A DNA stretch of 64,000 nucleotides from Verrucomicrobia bacterium Tous-C9LFEB (GCA_002304345.1 NEUU01000001.1:1-64000); one strand, 5' to 3'; positions 25,469-34,276 are shown, counted from the first letter of the stretch. Notes: generated by a model not told the origin, from the sequence alone. Numbers and translations: made by a program.

Positions 25469-26482
25469 TTATTTCTTCGGCTGATCCTGCGTGTCGCCCG
25501 CAATGGTGCTGCGCATCTGGGTGTCGGCCTGGATGTTCTTCATCTTGTAGTAATCCATGAGGCCGAGATTGCCGGAGCGGAAAGCTTCCGCCATGGCGAG
25601 CGGCACTTGCGATTCGGCTTCGACCACCTTGGCGCGCATTTCCTGCACGCGGGCGACCATTTCCTGTTCCAGCGCGACGGCGGCGGCGCGACGCACTTCC
25701 GCGCGGGCTTGGGCGACCCGTTTGTCGGCTTCGGCCTGCTCGGCTTGCAGCTTGGCGCCGACGTTGTCACCGACGTCGACATCGGCGATGTCGATGGAGA
25801 GAATTTCGTACGCGGTGCCGGAGTCGAGTCCCTTCGCGAGCACGTTCTTGGAGATGCGGTCGGGATTCTCGAGCACTTCCTTGTAGGTGTTGGCGGAACC
25901 GATCGTGGTGACGATACCTTCGCCGACGCGGGCGACGATGGTTTCTTCCGTGGCACCACCGACGAAGCGGTCGAGGTTGGTGCGGACCGTCACGCGGGCG
26001 CGGGCGCGCAGGCCGATGCCGTCCTTGGCGACGGCGTCAATCGTGGTCTTGCCGGTGGCGGGATTGGGGCAGTCGATGACGCGCGGGTTGACGCTGGTGC
26101 GTACGGCTTCGAACACGGTCTTGCCGGAGCCGAGGGTGGCGAGGTCAATGGCACAACAACGATTGTACTCGAGCGGGATGCCGGCCTTGTCGGCGGCGAT
26201 CATGGCGCGGACGACCTGCTCGACGTTGCCGCCGGAGAGGTAGTGGGTCTCGAGCTGTTCGGTGGAGATGTTGATCCCGGCGCGAACGGCGGTGATGCGC
26301 GAATTCACGATCATCGTGTTCGGAATGCCGCGCAGGCGCATGAAGATCAGGTTACTGATGCTGACGTGCGCTCCCGCGATCCAGGCGCGAACCCAGAGGT
26401 TGAGGAAGTTGAAGAGGATGAACGCGACGACGAGGGCGATGATGCCCAGGACGACGATGATGATGAAGGTGAGACCTCCCAT
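25469..26482 (-). CDS. floA: Flotillin-like protein FloA
   Basis: 337-residue membrane-associated scaffold of functional membrane microdomains. The N-terminal hydrophobic hairpin (about residues 4-30) is followed by the conserved FloA core: [52 protein letters not shown] and [21 protein letters not shown] coiled coil rich in Ala/Glu/Arg follows (about 235-300). The length matches Bacillus FloA (YqfA, about 330). It is encoded directly after a short NfeD protein, the usual partner, and a ClpP-class NfeD further upstream. Confidence 0.95.
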   Translation of the reverse strand: MGGLTFIIIVVLGIIALVVAFILFNFLNLWVRAWIAGAHVSISNLIFMRLRGIPNTMIVNSRITAVRAGINISTEQLETHYLSGGNVEQVVRAMIAADKAGIPLEYNRCCAIDLATLGSGKTVFEAVRTSVNPRVIDCPNPATGKTTIDAVAKDGIGLRARARVTVRTNLDRFVGGATEETIVARVGEGIVTTIGSANTYKEVLENPDRISKNVLAKGLDSGTAYEILSIDIADVDVGDNVGAKLQAEQAEADKRVAQARAEVRRAAAVALEQEMVARVQEMRAKVVEAESQVPLAMAEAFRSGNLGLMDYYKMKNIQADTQMRSTIAGDTQDQPKK

Positions 26483-26514
26483 ATGTGACTCCTTGGTTTT
26501 GTGTTTCTACGAAA

Positions 26515-26982
26515 TTATGCGGCTCGAACGATGATCTTGTTGCCTTCCACGGCCACGACCTTCACGGTCTGACCGGCGGCCAGGAATGACCCCTCACTAA
26601 TAACATCATATCGTTGTTTGGCAAACTCGGCGATGCCGCTGGGACGGCAGATGGAAATGGTGACGCCGCTTTGTTGCAGGAGGGCTTCCTTGTTGTCGAC
26701 TTGCGCGGCGGTGCCGGAGGCGGTGTGAAGAACGACTTCGCGCCCCATTTTTGTCTTGGGAAACCAGGCCACCCAGCGGGAGGCGATGACGATAAACGCG
26801 AGGATTTCAAACGCGAGCAGGGCGATGCCGAGGAGCGGACCGTAGAGCTTGAAGGTGAGAATCACCGAGGCGACGAGACAGAGCGTGCCTGACGCGGCGA
26901 GGACCATGCCCGGCACGAAGATTTCAAACCAGATGAGCGCTGCGCCCAGGACGACTAAAATTGGTATCCATTCCCAAGTCAT
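26515..26982 (-). CDS. Short NfeD-like membrane protein
   Basis: 155 residues. Three or four helices (IPILVVLGAALIWFEIFVPG, LCLVASVILTFKLYG, ALLAFEILAFIVIASRWVAW) precede a C-terminal OB-fold NfeD domain (about 75-155). The latter includes SGTAAQVDNKEALLQQSGV and ISEGSFLAAGQTVKVVAVEG. It lacks the protease domain, so it is the short NfeD class that pairs with flotillin-like proteins. The ATG at 26982 has no SD. Its upstream DNA is the left arm of a family C repeat, ending about 5 nt before the start codon. A longer TTG-initiated frame would translate repeat sequence and is rejected. Confidence 0.85.
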   Translation of the reverse strand: MTWEWIPILVVLGAALIWFEIFVPGMVLAASGTLCLVASVILTFKLYGPLLGIALLAFEILAFIVIASRWVAWFPKTKMGREVVLHTASGTAAQVDNKEALLQQSGVTISICRPSGIAEFAKQRYDVISEGSFLAAGQTVKVVAVEGNKIIVRAA

Positions 26983-26986
26983 ATGA

Positions 26987-27123
26987 TTTTTTTTGACGAA
27001 ATTAACGAAATTAAAAGACAAAAGGCTTTATCAGGAACTCAGGAAATCAAGAAAATGGGACGGAAGTTATGCGGAAGACTCCTGCTTTTCTTCATTGTAT
27101 GTGTTTGTCGAAGTTCTCTTTTT
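26987..27123. repeat. Palindromic repeat family C, copy C2 (right side decayed)
   Basis: It begins TTTTTTGACGAAATTAACGA and contains the inner arm ATCAGGAACTCAGGAAATCA. The right inner and outer arms are not recognisable, apart from CTCCTGCTTTTCTT, which resembles the interior of copy C5. It fills the space between the start of the short nfeD gene and the stop of the long one. Confidence 0.75.
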
Positions 27124-27127
27124 TCAG

Positions 27128-28516
27128 TCACGCCACGCGAACCACGATGCGCATGCCTTCCACGCGGTCAACGATAATGGGCGTGTTCTTTTCAATATAG
27201 GTGCCGTCGGAGACCACGTCGACAACGCGATCACCGAAACGCGCCGTGCCGGCGGGACGTAGCAACGTGATGGTCACTCCGGCAGAACCGACCGGCAGGC
27301 TGGTATTGGTGGTCATCGAGGGACCGGCCACGGTGGCGTGTTGGAGATGAGAGAAGGTCATCGTTTTCGGCAGGAACGAAGCCAGCAGGGCGACGCCGAT
27401 GATGGCGAGAATCATGCCGAGAGCGAGATTGAGGACGGGTACTTGCAGTTGGGCGAGGGTAGGGATGATGCTCTCGCCGGGATAACGGTCGACCATGGAG
27501 TAGAGGAGCGCGCCCAGTACGATGGCGAATCCCGTGATGCCGGGTAATAGCAATCCCGGTACAAGGAATATTTCCACGACAATGAGGGTCAATCCGAGCA
27601 GGAACAGGAGCAGGGGACCGTAGCCGCTGAGTCCGGCGACGTATTGACCGAGGAAAAAGATGGCGAAGCAGACAATCGCGAGGATGCCAAAGATACCGAA
27701 GCCGGGAGTCTTGAATTCGAGATAGCCGCAGATGAGACCCGCCGTCATGAGCAGCGGGGCGATCATGGTGAGGAAGCGGGCGACCTTTTCGTAGCCGGTG
27801 GTTTCGAAGGTGACGACCTTGACGGATTCGCCGCCGATTTTTTTCGTGAGTTCGTCGAGATCTTTCACGACGCCTTCCGCGAGAATCGGCTTGGCGGGTT
27901 TACCATAGGTGCGAGTCGCTTCCTGTGTGGTGAGCGTGAGGATGTCGCCCTTCGCGACGATTTCCTTGCCGTCGAGGACGAGTCCTTTTTGCTTGTTCAC
28001 CATGGCTTCGAAGACGAGCGGGTTGTGGCCGTTCTGTTCGGCGGCGGCGCGAATCATGCTGGCGTAGGCACTGACAAATTTCGGGGCCAGTTCCTGCGGG
28101 GCTCCGCCTTGCGAACCCATGATCACGGGCGAGGCAGCGCCGATCTTCGATCCCGGCACCATATAGATATGGCGGGTGGAAGCGGAGATGAAGGCTCCGG
28201 CGGAGAAGGCGTCTTTATCAACGAGGGTATAGGTCTGGTCGGCGGGGGAGAACTTGGCGAGCGATTCCATGATTTCCTGCATGGATTTGCCCTTGCCGCC
28301 GGGAGTGTTCATGTGGAGCACGAGCGCGGAGGCTTTCATGTCCATCGCTTCCTTTACGCCGCGACGCACTTGGTACGCGAGCGATTCCTCGATTTCATCG
28401 CGAATGGGCAGAACATAGATGACCCTGGCCGCAACGGCCACGGGTTCGGCGGCCTGTGCGGTGAAGGTCAACGCGAGAGTGAAGATTGCCCGGGTGAAAA
28501 AATGCCACATCCTCAT
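27128..28516 (-). CDS. nfeD: NfeD long form: ClpP-class serine protease with membrane and OB domains
   Basis: 462 residues. A signal peptide (about 1-22) is followed by a ClpP/SppA-like protease domain (about 30-235). Its catalytic Ser lies in DKDAFSAGAFISAS and the Lys in PGSKIGAASP. Four or five helices (about 250-390) and a C-terminal NfeD OB domain (about 400-462, GSAGVTITLLRPAGTARFGD) follow. Members cleave membrane-associated substrates such as stomatin or flotillin partners; the first gene of this run likely acts with FloA. HemW lies 79 nt upstream on the same strand. Confidence 0.92.
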   Translation of the reverse strand: MRMWHFFTRAIFTLALTFTAQAAEPVAVAARVIYVLPIRDEIEESLAYQVRRGVKEAMDMKASALVLHMNTPGGKGKSMQEIMESLAKFSPADQTYTLVDKDAFSAGAFISASTRHIYMVPGSKIGAASPVIMGSQGGAPQELAPKFVSAYASMIRAAAEQNGHNPLVFEAMVNKQKGLVLDGKEIVAKGDILTLTTQEATRTYGKPAKPILAEGVVKDLDELTKKIGGESVKVVTFETTGYEKVARFLTMIAPLLMTAGLICGYLEFKTPGFGIFGILAIVCFAIFFLGQYVAGLSGYGPLLLFLLGLTLIVVEIFLVPGLLLPGITGFAIVLGALLYSMVDRYPGESIIPTLAQLQVPVLNLALGMILAIIGVALLASFLPKTMTFSHLQHATVAGPSMTTNTSLPVGSAGVTITLLRPAGTARFGDRVVDVVSDGTYIEKNTPIIVDRVEGMRIVVRVA

Positions 28517-28595
28517 AATGGGAAGTATGCGGGGGATTTGGAAGTTGTCCAGTCGGCAGAGATAAAGCCTTTGGGTATGGAGGGCTCGAGGCGGT

Positions 28596-29705
28596 TCAGC
28601 AAAACTGCTCGGCGATGCTGTCCGCGACGAGACGACCGCGCGGGGTGAGGACGAGTCGCTTGCCGAGGGATTGGGCGAGGCCTTCCTCGATCAGGCGGCA
28701 GACGGTGTTGCCATGCTCGGTGACGAGGGAGAGATCGACGCCTTCGCGGGTGCGCAGGCCGAACATGATCCGCTCGCGTTGGCGAATTTCGGGCGTGACG
28801 ATCTCGATTTCCGTGCGCAGACATTCGTCGCGGTCGACGCGGCAGATGTAGGCTTCCGTGTCTTCGATGTTTTTCCAGCGCTGCGTGCCGATGGTCGAGC
28901 AGGCGCTCGGGCCGACGCCGAGGTAATCCTCCCCGCGCCAGTAGGCGAGATTGTGGACCGATTCGAAACCGTGCTTCGCGAAGTTCGAAATCTCGTAGGC
29001 GTCGAGTCCCGCTTCGCGCAGAACATCGAGCGTGGTGTTGAACATGCGGATCTCGCGGTCCTCGTCGGTTTTCCATTCGCCACTCTGGAGCCGCTCGAAG
29101 AACGGGGTGTCCTCCTCGTAACTGAGCGCATAGGCCGAGAGATGTTGCGGGCGGCAAGCCAGCGCCGCGGCGAGGGTGCGGTCCCACGTGGTGTCCTTCA
29201 TCATGGGGAGCGAGAACATCAGGTCGATGTTGATGTTGGCGAAACCGGCGCCGCGCAGCAGGGTGACCGTTTCGGGAATATCTTCGGGCGTGTGCTGACG
29301 GCCGAGGAGCTTGAGGTAGTCGGGGTCGAAGGATTGCGCCCCGAGGCTGACGCGATTGACTCCTGCCCATTTCCACGCGGCGGTCTTCGCTTCCGTGACG
29401 GTGGCGGGATTGGCTTCGAGGGTGAACTCACCGGGTTTGAAGTCCTGCAACGACTCGGCGATCATGAGGAAAAGATCGGCATTCAGCATCGAGGGGGTGC
29501 CGCCGCCGAAGTAAATCGTTTCCAGTTGGAGATCGAACTTTTCCCGGGCAACGGAAAGCTCCTTGCGCAACGCCGCGACGAAGCGTTTTTGCAGTCCCGC
29601 GCTGCCGCCGTGGACGTAAAAGGCACAGTACGGACACACCTTCGCGCAGAAGGGAATGTGAACGTAAAGATGGCGGATGAGGGGGCGCATGAGCGGTAAC
29701 GGCAT
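28596..29705 (-). CDS. hemW: HemW-type radical SAM protein
   Basis: 369 residues from ATG 29705. CAKVCPYC binds the 4Fe-4S cluster, and the CxxxCxxC motif is followed by Ala-Phe as in HemW. FGGGTPS, SLGAQSFD, GVGPSACSTIG and NLAYWRGEDYLGVG are also family marks. HemW-like proteins are heme chaperones; true HemN differs in the cysteine-rich motif. The C-terminal HemN_C domain covers about residues 310-365. The window also has a heme uptake operon at 58-64 kb. A perfect TATAAT overlaps the chosen ATG, so ATG 29690 (MRPLIRHLYV) could be the true start. Confidence 0.88.
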   Translation of the reverse strand: MPLPLMRPLIRHLYVHIPFCAKVCPYCAFYVHGGSAGLQKRFVAALRKELSVAREKFDLQLETIYFGGGTPSMLNADLFLMIAESLQDFKPGEFTLEANPATVTEAKTAAWKWAGVNRVSLGAQSFDPDYLKLLGRQHTPEDIPETVTLLRGAGFANINIDLMFSLPMMKDTTWDRTLAAALACRPQHLSAYALSYEEDTPFFERLQSGEWKTDEDREIRMFNTTLDVLREAGLDAYEISNFAKHGFESVHNLAYWRGEDYLGVGPSACSTIGTQRWKNIEDTEAYICRVDRDECLRTEIEIVTPEIRQRERIMFGLRTREGVDLSLVTEHGNTVCRLIEEGLAQSLGKRLVLTPRGRLVADSIAEQFC

Positions 29706-29709
29706 TATA
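29704..29709 (-). promoter_or_regulatory. Possible -10 box overlapping the hemW start
   Basis: TATAAT on the minus strand, preceded by TATGC (extended -10-like TG one base upstream), directly precedes and overlaps ATG 29705. No good -35 hexamer is seen 17 nt upstream. If used, transcription would start near 29697, within or just after the first ATG. Confidence 0.35.
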
Positions 29710-29844
29710 GCATGGGCCTTAAAGAATAGATAGGGAAGAGAGTGCTGGTACGCCGAGACAATCGACTGGCTTTTTAACAAGGGATTGCCAGTGTGCGAAA
29801 AGGATAAGCTGCGTTTCAATAAGCGACAACGGGAGAAAAAAGCT

Positions 29845-30552
29845 ATGAAGTTTGGGGCGTTACTGGCGAGGGCGTGGAATTTGTATCGTACGCACTTTGT
29901 GTTGATTGCAATGATTACGGTGATCGTGTGGTTGCCAGGAGATCTACTTGAAGGTTATCTGGAGAAGTATGTTTTTGGTGTGGATAATTTCCAGTTTTCG
30001 TTTCAATTCAGTAATTTTTATACCTGCTGCATCGGCATTATTGCCACGGGAGGAATTCTAGCACTTCTCGAACATGCGGCTATCGGCGAGAAACTGACCT
30101 TGGCTCAGGCCATGATCCAAGGTTTGGAGAACTGGGGGCGACTATGGTTCGCTGGGTTGGTTTTAGGTGTCTTATCGATTGCTGGACTTGTGTTGCTGAT
30201 CCTTCCAGGAATGATCTTAATGGTGCGGTGTTCTCTACTATCGGCGCTGGTGGTGAGGAATCGGGTCACGGGTATGAAGGCTGTCAGGCTTTCGTTTGCA
30301 TATACCAAGGGGTACTTTTGGAGGTTGCTCTGGTGGTTTGCTGTAGTGATTTTAGCGGGCATTTCATTTTCGATGATCATTTCATTTCTATCAAACCTTG
30401 CCTTTAATTGGTGGATTATAAATGTAGCGACAACGGTGCTAGGAGACATGGCTCTAGCTTTTTGGACCGTATTTATGTGGGTAGTTTACGATGAAATTCT
30501 AACGCATGGGGATGCTGAGGAATTAACTCCCAAGTCATGGCTGCCAATTTAA
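29845..30552 (+). CDS. Multipass membrane protein of unknown function
   Basis: 235 residues with about six hydrophobic segments. YRTHFVLIAMITVIVWLPGD begins the first; SIAGLVLLILPGMILMVRCS resembles the glycerophosphodiesterase-membrane/DUF975-like helix followed by Arg. RNRVTGMKAVRLSFAYTKGY is the conserved-looking amphipathic loop of such proteins. No enzymatic motif is seen. ATG at 29845 follows GGGAG, 9 nt upstream. Base composition is AT-richer than in neighbouring genes, which may mark recent acquisition or weak selection. It is divergent from hemW. Confidence 0.72.
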   Translation: MKFGALLARAWNLYRTHFVLIAMITVIVWLPGDLLEGYLEKYVFGVDNFQFSFQFSNFYTCCIGIIATGGILALLEHAAIGEKLTLAQAMIQGLENWGRLWFAGLVLGVLSIAGLVLLILPGMILMVRCSLLSALVVRNRVTGMKAVRLSFAYTKGYFWRLLWWFAVVILAGISFSMIISFLSNLAFNWWIINVATTVLGDMALAFWTVFMWVVYDEILTHGDAEELTPKSWLPI

Positions 30553-30615
30553 TGATTTGACTCCTGACATATTTCACGCGACAGGGACCAAATATCGGTG
30601 ATAATAGGGGACGTT

Positions 30616-30927
30616 ATGCCCGCCTTACATCCTGTGAACATGCAGCCGATCGGGGATGAACTGGCCATTGTGTGGAACGATGGCAGTGAATCCTATTTCA
30701 AACTCGAAGCCTTGCGCCGGGCGTGCCCTTGTGCCGCGTGCGGCGGGGAGCCGGATGTGATGGGCCATGTGGTGCGTCCACTGGTCACATATGTGGAGAA
30801 GAGTTTCGAGCTGCGCTCCTGCCGCCTGATCGGCGGGTATTCGGTGCAGCTCACGTGGAATGACGGTCACGATACCGGGCTGTACACGTACAAGTATTTG
30901 CAGCAGATCGCGGAGAAGACGGAATAG
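30616..30927 (+). CDS. DUF971 / GBBH-like N-terminal domain protein
   Basis: 103-residue soluble protein consisting of one DUF971 domain. WNDGSESYFKLEALRRACPC is the conserved core, with CPCAAC as the metal-binding-type cysteine cluster, then SYSVQLTWNDGHDTGLYTYK-like closing strands. In eukaryotes this domain sits at the N-terminus of gamma-butyrobetaine hydroxylases; stand-alone bacterial versions often neighbour Fe-S assembly genes and have no settled role. ATG 30616 has AGGGGACG just upstream. A family C repeat begins 15 nt after the stop. Confidence 0.85.
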   Translation: MPALHPVNMQPIGDELAIVWNDGSESYFKLEALRRACPCAACGGEPDVMGHVVRPLVTYVEKSFELRSCRLIGGYSVQLTWNDGHDTGLYTYKYLQQIAEKTE

Positions 30928-30941
30928 GAAAAGACCAAGGC

Positions 30942-31063
30942 TTTTGACGAAATTAACGGAATTTACGAAATTGTAAGAAATGAATTTTCGGTTTTTCTGA
31001 GTTCCGAATAAAATCCCTTTTGTATCCTTCCCATTTCGTAAATTCCGTAAATTTCGTCAAATT
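30942..31063. repeat. Palindromic repeat family C, copy C3 (short interior)
   Basis: The outer arms TTTGACGAAATTAACGGAAT (from 30943) and ATTTCGTAAATTCCGTAAAT (to 31061) pair with one or two changes. The inner arms are reduced to TTTCTGAGTTCCGAATA. It occupies nearly all the space between the DUF971 gene and the DciA-like gene. Confidence 0.82.
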
Positions 31064-31070
31064 TCTCCCC

Positions 31071-31784
31071 ATGGATACCAGCAAGGAAAAACGCGAGGAG
31101 TTCAAGACGTACAAGGCGCTCGGCTTTGGCCGGAGTCTGAAGTCGCGTTATCGCCGGGACCAGATCGATCACAAGCGGGTGAATCGCGTGATCGGCGGCG
31201 GGGACCGTCCTTTCATGGAGGTAAATCACCAGCGGTATCTCGTTTTGCGCCGGGAAGTGACGGCGGAACTGTTGCGCGAGGCGCAGGCCGCTGGCATTCA
31301 GGTTCCCATCGAAGCGCTTATGGCGTCGCTGCGGCATCGCATCGAGAAGGTGACTTACGAGCGGTTGGCACTGGAGCAGCAAGCGGCGGCGAAAGTAGAG
31401 GTCAGTTTTCTCGAGCATCACGGCCGGTTGCCGACGCATTTGGAGAAACAGCGTTTCGTCGAGAGCGCGTTGGTGGGAATCGAAAAAGTCGCGCCTACGC
31501 AGAATGCCCGGCGCGGCGGTATTCTGGACGAAGTGCTGTCGAAGATTCAGAGTAAGCAGGAGAATAATCCAGCACGGTTTCAGACCGCGTGGGCGCAGGT
31601 GGTGGGGCCGGACATTGCGCATCAATCGCAGCTCGACCGGGTGGATGCGACGTCCTGCACGGCTTATTTTCGTTGTTATAATAGCGCGCTGTCGTATCAG
31701 CTGCAGCGGCAGACTGATTTGCCCAAGAAGCTCGGCAAGGCGCTGGGCATGGTCATTCGCGCCGTGCGGGTGCGGCATGGTTAG
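31071..31784 (+). CDS. DUF721 / DciA-like protein
   Basis: 237 residues. The C-terminal part (about 145-235) contains WAQVVGPDIAHQSQLDRVDA followed by VDATSCTAYFRCYNSALSYQ. This matches the DUF721 fold of DciA, which loads the replicative helicase DnaB. The N-terminal 140 residues are Arg/Glu-rich and probably helical; I do not recognise them. Family C repeat C3 ends 8 nt before the start codon, so there is no SD. A longer frame into the repeat is rejected. Confidence 0.75.
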   Translation: MDTSKEKREEFKTYKALGFGRSLKSRYRRDQIDHKRVNRVIGGGDRPFMEVNHQRYLVLRREVTAELLREAQAAGIQVPIEALMASLRHRIEKVTYERLALEQQAAAKVEVSFLEHHGRLPTHLEKQRFVESALVGIEKVAPTQNARRGGILDEVLSKIQSKQENNPARFQTAWAQVVGPDIAHQSQLDRVDATSCTAYFRCYNSALSYQLQRQTDLPKKLGKALGMVIRAVRVRHG

Positions 31785-31840
31785 TTGACACTGGGTGACT
31801 TGCCAAGCGAATGGAGTTGAGGTAGGGTCTGTGCGTTCCC

Positions 31841-31948
31841 ATGAAATCGTCCCTGCGCACTAAACGAATCGTTTTGCCGGCTTCGCCTGCGAAGGCCGGG
31901 GCGATGTTGTTTCGTCGCGCGGCGGTCATGGAAACTCCTAAAATTTAA
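31841..31948 (+). CDS. Possible small basic protein (35 aa)
   Basis: A 35-codon frame from ATG 31841 to TAA 31948. The product starts MKSSLRTKRIVLPASP and ends AVMETPKI, with nine basic and one acidic residue. It is GC-rich, lies 56 nt after the DciA-like gene and is followed 26 nt later by a strong terminator, so it would fit as a last small gene. A GAGGTAGGG upstream is rather far (13 nt) to act as an SD. No homologue is known to me. Confidence 0.35.
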   Translation: MKSSLRTKRIVLPASPAKAGAMLFRRAAVMETPKI

Positions 31949-31974
31949 GTCATAGATAACGAGTCCTCCAGTCA

Positions 31975-32004
31975 CCGCCGAAAGTTTCCCTTCGGCGGTT
32001 TTTT
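31975..32004 (+). terminator. Rho-independent terminator
   Basis: CCGCCGAA (31975-31982) pairs with TTCGGCGG (31991-31998), followed by TTTTTT. It ends transcription coming from the DUF971/DciA-like genes before the MATE gene. Confidence 0.85.
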
Positions 32005-32063
32005 ATTCCCCGCCTTCGGTCGAAACGTTCGGCCCACTGGAGTTTCGAAACACAAGGAAATCG

Positions 32064-33389
32064 ATGCAAAAGGTTTGGAACGAGAACAAGCAGACGTTGA
32101 CGCTGGCCTTTCCGATGATGGCGGGGCAACTCACCTTTATGTTGCAGGGTATGTCGGACACGCTGATGATCGGTCACGTCGGCACGGTCGAACTGGCGGC
32201 GTCCGCATTTGTCAACGTGATGATGGTTTTGCCGGTGGTGGTGGGTGCCGGGTTGTCGTCGGCGATTTCCGTGCAGGTGTCACACGCCTACGGAGCAGGA
32301 GATCACCGGGGGATGGGCGAGGCGGTGCGTCATGGGTTGGCTTGGGCCATGGCTCTGGCGGTGGTTGTCACGGCTTTTCTCTGGAGTTTGATGCCGGTGC
32401 TGGACTGGTTCGGCCAGCCAGCGGAAGTGGCCGCGAAGGCGCCGCCGTTTCTGTTTTGGATGGCGGCTTCGATGGTCCCGATGATGCTGACGATGGCGCT
32501 GAAGAGTTACAGCGAGGGGCAGAACAAGGTCTGGCCTGTGTTCTGGATTTTGGCGGGCAGTGTGTTGTTGAATATCGTGCTGAACTGGTGGCTGATTTTC
32601 GGCGGTCTCGGCGTGCCTCCGCTCGGTTTGACCGGGGCGGGACTGGCGACCTTCCTCGCACGGGTGATCGCGCTGATCGTGCTGTGGTGGTACTTGCACG
32701 CGGAAGAAGATTTTGCGGAGAACCGACCGCAACGCTGGCTATCGAAGCTGGATCACGCCGAGATGTGGCGATTGGGCGTGATCATGGTTCCCATCATGGG
32801 GCAGATGCTGCTGGAGATGAGCGTATTTGCACTGACGGCGGTCATGCTTGGTTGGCTCGGGGCGGTGCCGTTGGCGGCGCATCAGGTGGCGATCACCTGC
32901 GCCGCGACGACGTTCATGTTGCCGCTGGGGTTGTCGCTCGCCCTGACGATTCGCGTCGGGCAGGCGGTGGGCTCCGGGGAGCGGGAACGCGCGGGGGCGA
33001 TCATTCTCGGCGCGCACGGCTTGAGTTTGCTCATCATGGGGATTACCGCGGCGTGCTTTTGTGTCTTTCGTGAACCGATCGCGCGGGCGTTCACCGGCGA
33101 TGCGGCCGTGGTGGCGATGGCGTCGTCGTTGCTGGTGCTGGCGGGAATTTTTCAACTCTTTGACGGCGCGCAGGTCGTGAGTATCGGTGCGTTGCGGGGG
33201 TTGAAGGACGTGCGTGCTCCGGCGGTGTTGGCGGGGATTTCTTACTGGGGTGTCGCGATGCCGCTCGGCGCGTGGCTGTGCTTCGGTGCGAAGTGGGGCG
33301 CGGTCGGTTTCTGGATCGGCTTGGCCACCGGGCTGGCCGTGGCGGCGGTGGTGCTGACGACTCGGGTTTGGGTGAAATTAAGGGAGTAG
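32064..33389 (+). CDS. MATE family multidrug/cation efflux transporter
   Basis: 441 residues with about twelve helices in two homologous halves. Each half starts with a typical segment: LTLAFPMMAGQLTFMLQGMS with DTLMIGHVG, and MVPIMGQMLLEMSVFALTAV. These fit the NorM/MdtK branch, which exports cationic drugs against Na+ or H+. Good SD (AAGGAAA) before the ATG. It is convergent with aat. The substrate is unknown. Confidence 0.92.
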   Translation: MQKVWNENKQTLTLAFPMMAGQLTFMLQGMSDTLMIGHVGTVELAASAFVNVMMVLPVVVGAGLSSAISVQVSHAYGAGDHRGMGEAVRHGLAWAMALAVVVTAFLWSLMPVLDWFGQPAEVAAKAPPFLFWMAASMVPMMLTMALKSYSEGQNKVWPVFWILAGSVLLNIVLNWWLIFGGLGVPPLGLTGAGLATFLARVIALIVLWWYLHAEEDFAENRPQRWLSKLDHAEMWRLGVIMVPIMGQMLLEMSVFALTAVMLGWLGAVPLAAHQVAITCAATTFMLPLGLSLALTIRVGQAVGSGERERAGAIILGAHGLSLLIMGITAACFCVFREPIARAFTGDAAVVAMASSLLVLAGIFQLFDGAQVVSIGALRGLKDVRAPAVLAGISYWGVAMPLGAWLCFGAKWGAVGFWIGLATGLAVAAVVLTTRVWVKLRE

Positions 33390-33415
33390 GGGAGGGGGCG
33401 GACTTCCCTTTTATT
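33380..33415. terminator. Possible bidirectional terminator between MATE and aat genes
   Basis: AAGGGA (33380-33385) pairs with TCCCTT (33405-33410), with AT-rich flanks on both sides (TTTTATT on the plus strand). The gap is only 21 bp between converging stop codons; the stem is short and imperfect. Confidence 0.35.
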
Positions 33416-34073
33416 CGCGCGGGAATTCAACTCGCAGTGCCGTGGCCGCAGCGAGTCGCTGGAGGTAATCCGATCGCGGAATTTCGAACGCGCCGAGTCG
33501 TTCGGTGAGGGGAGAAAGCACCTGCGTGTCGAAGAGTTGAAAACCCGCGTCGCGCAGGCGGAACAGAAGATGAGTGAGCGCGATTTTCGAGGCATCTGTC
33601 TCGCGATGAAACATCGATTCTCCGGCGAAGAAGCCGCCGATGCACACCCCGTACACGCCACCGACGAGTTTGCCCTCCTTCCACACTTCCACACTGTGGG
33701 CGTGGCCGGCGCGGTGGAGTGCCGTGTAGGCGTCGATGAAGGCGGGGCTGATCCAGGTGGTTTCGCGGCCCGGGGCGGGCTTGGAGCAATTCTGGATCAC
33801 ACTCGCGAAATCGCGGTCGAAGGTCAGCTCGAAGGGCCGCTTCTTCATTTTATCCGCGAGACGACGCGGAGGCTGGTAGGTCTGCAGATCAAAGATCGCG
33901 CGGGGATGAGGCGACCACCACGTGATCGGTTCATCGGTCCACGGAAAAATACCCGAGCGATAGGCCAGCAGGAGTCGCGGTACGGACAAATCTCCCCCAA
34001 TGGCCAGCAAGCCATCGCGATTGCAGCGGCTGGTGTCCGGAAATTGAATCGGACCGGGTAACAAAATCGTCAT
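33411..34073 (-). CDS. aat: Leucyl/phenylalanyl-tRNA-protein transferase
   Basis: Adds Leu or Phe to N-terminal Arg/Lys of proteins, marking them for ClpAP (N-degron pathway). 220 residues from ATG 34073; an in-frame TTG adds three. Family motifs: YRSGIFPWTDEPITWWSPHP (about 39-58), GGVYGVCIGGFFAGESMFHR and ASKIAL. The length matches typical Aat (about 200-240). Confidence 0.95.
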   Translation of the reverse strand: MTILLPGPIQFPDTSRCNRDGLLAIGGDLSVPRLLLAYRSGIFPWTDEPITWWSPHPRAIFDLQTYQPPRRLADKMKKRPFELTFDRDFASVIQNCSKPAPGRETTWISPAFIDAYTALHRAGHAHSVEVWKEGKLVGGVYGVCIGGFFAGESMFHRETDASKIALTHLLFRLRDAGFQLFDTQVLSPLTERLGAFEIPRSDYLQRLAAATALRVEFPRE

Positions 34074-34276
34074 CAATCGCAACAGTAGGGCGGAATCGCT
34101 TTTCCTGAAAATGGAAAATGACCGGAAATGTCCCGGCGCTGCTTTTTTCTGAAACCAAACGGCACTGGGCTACGTCTTGGCTTTCATAAGAAAAAAATCA
34201 CTCAAAATTAACAAAACTTCATCGCGCGAGCGTTGTTAGTACAAGACTTGCTAGTAGAGAATCTTAAAATCGCTCT
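34074..34276. other. AT-rich divergent intergenic region
   Basis: 203 bp between aat and the sulfotransferase gene, AT-rich compared with the flanks and presumably containing both promoters. Nothing else was recognised. Confidence 0.35.

Noticed and set aside
26983-27021. TTG-initiated 13-residue N-terminal extension of the short NfeD
   Set aside because: These residues are translated from the family C repeat arm and are not part of the membrane protein.
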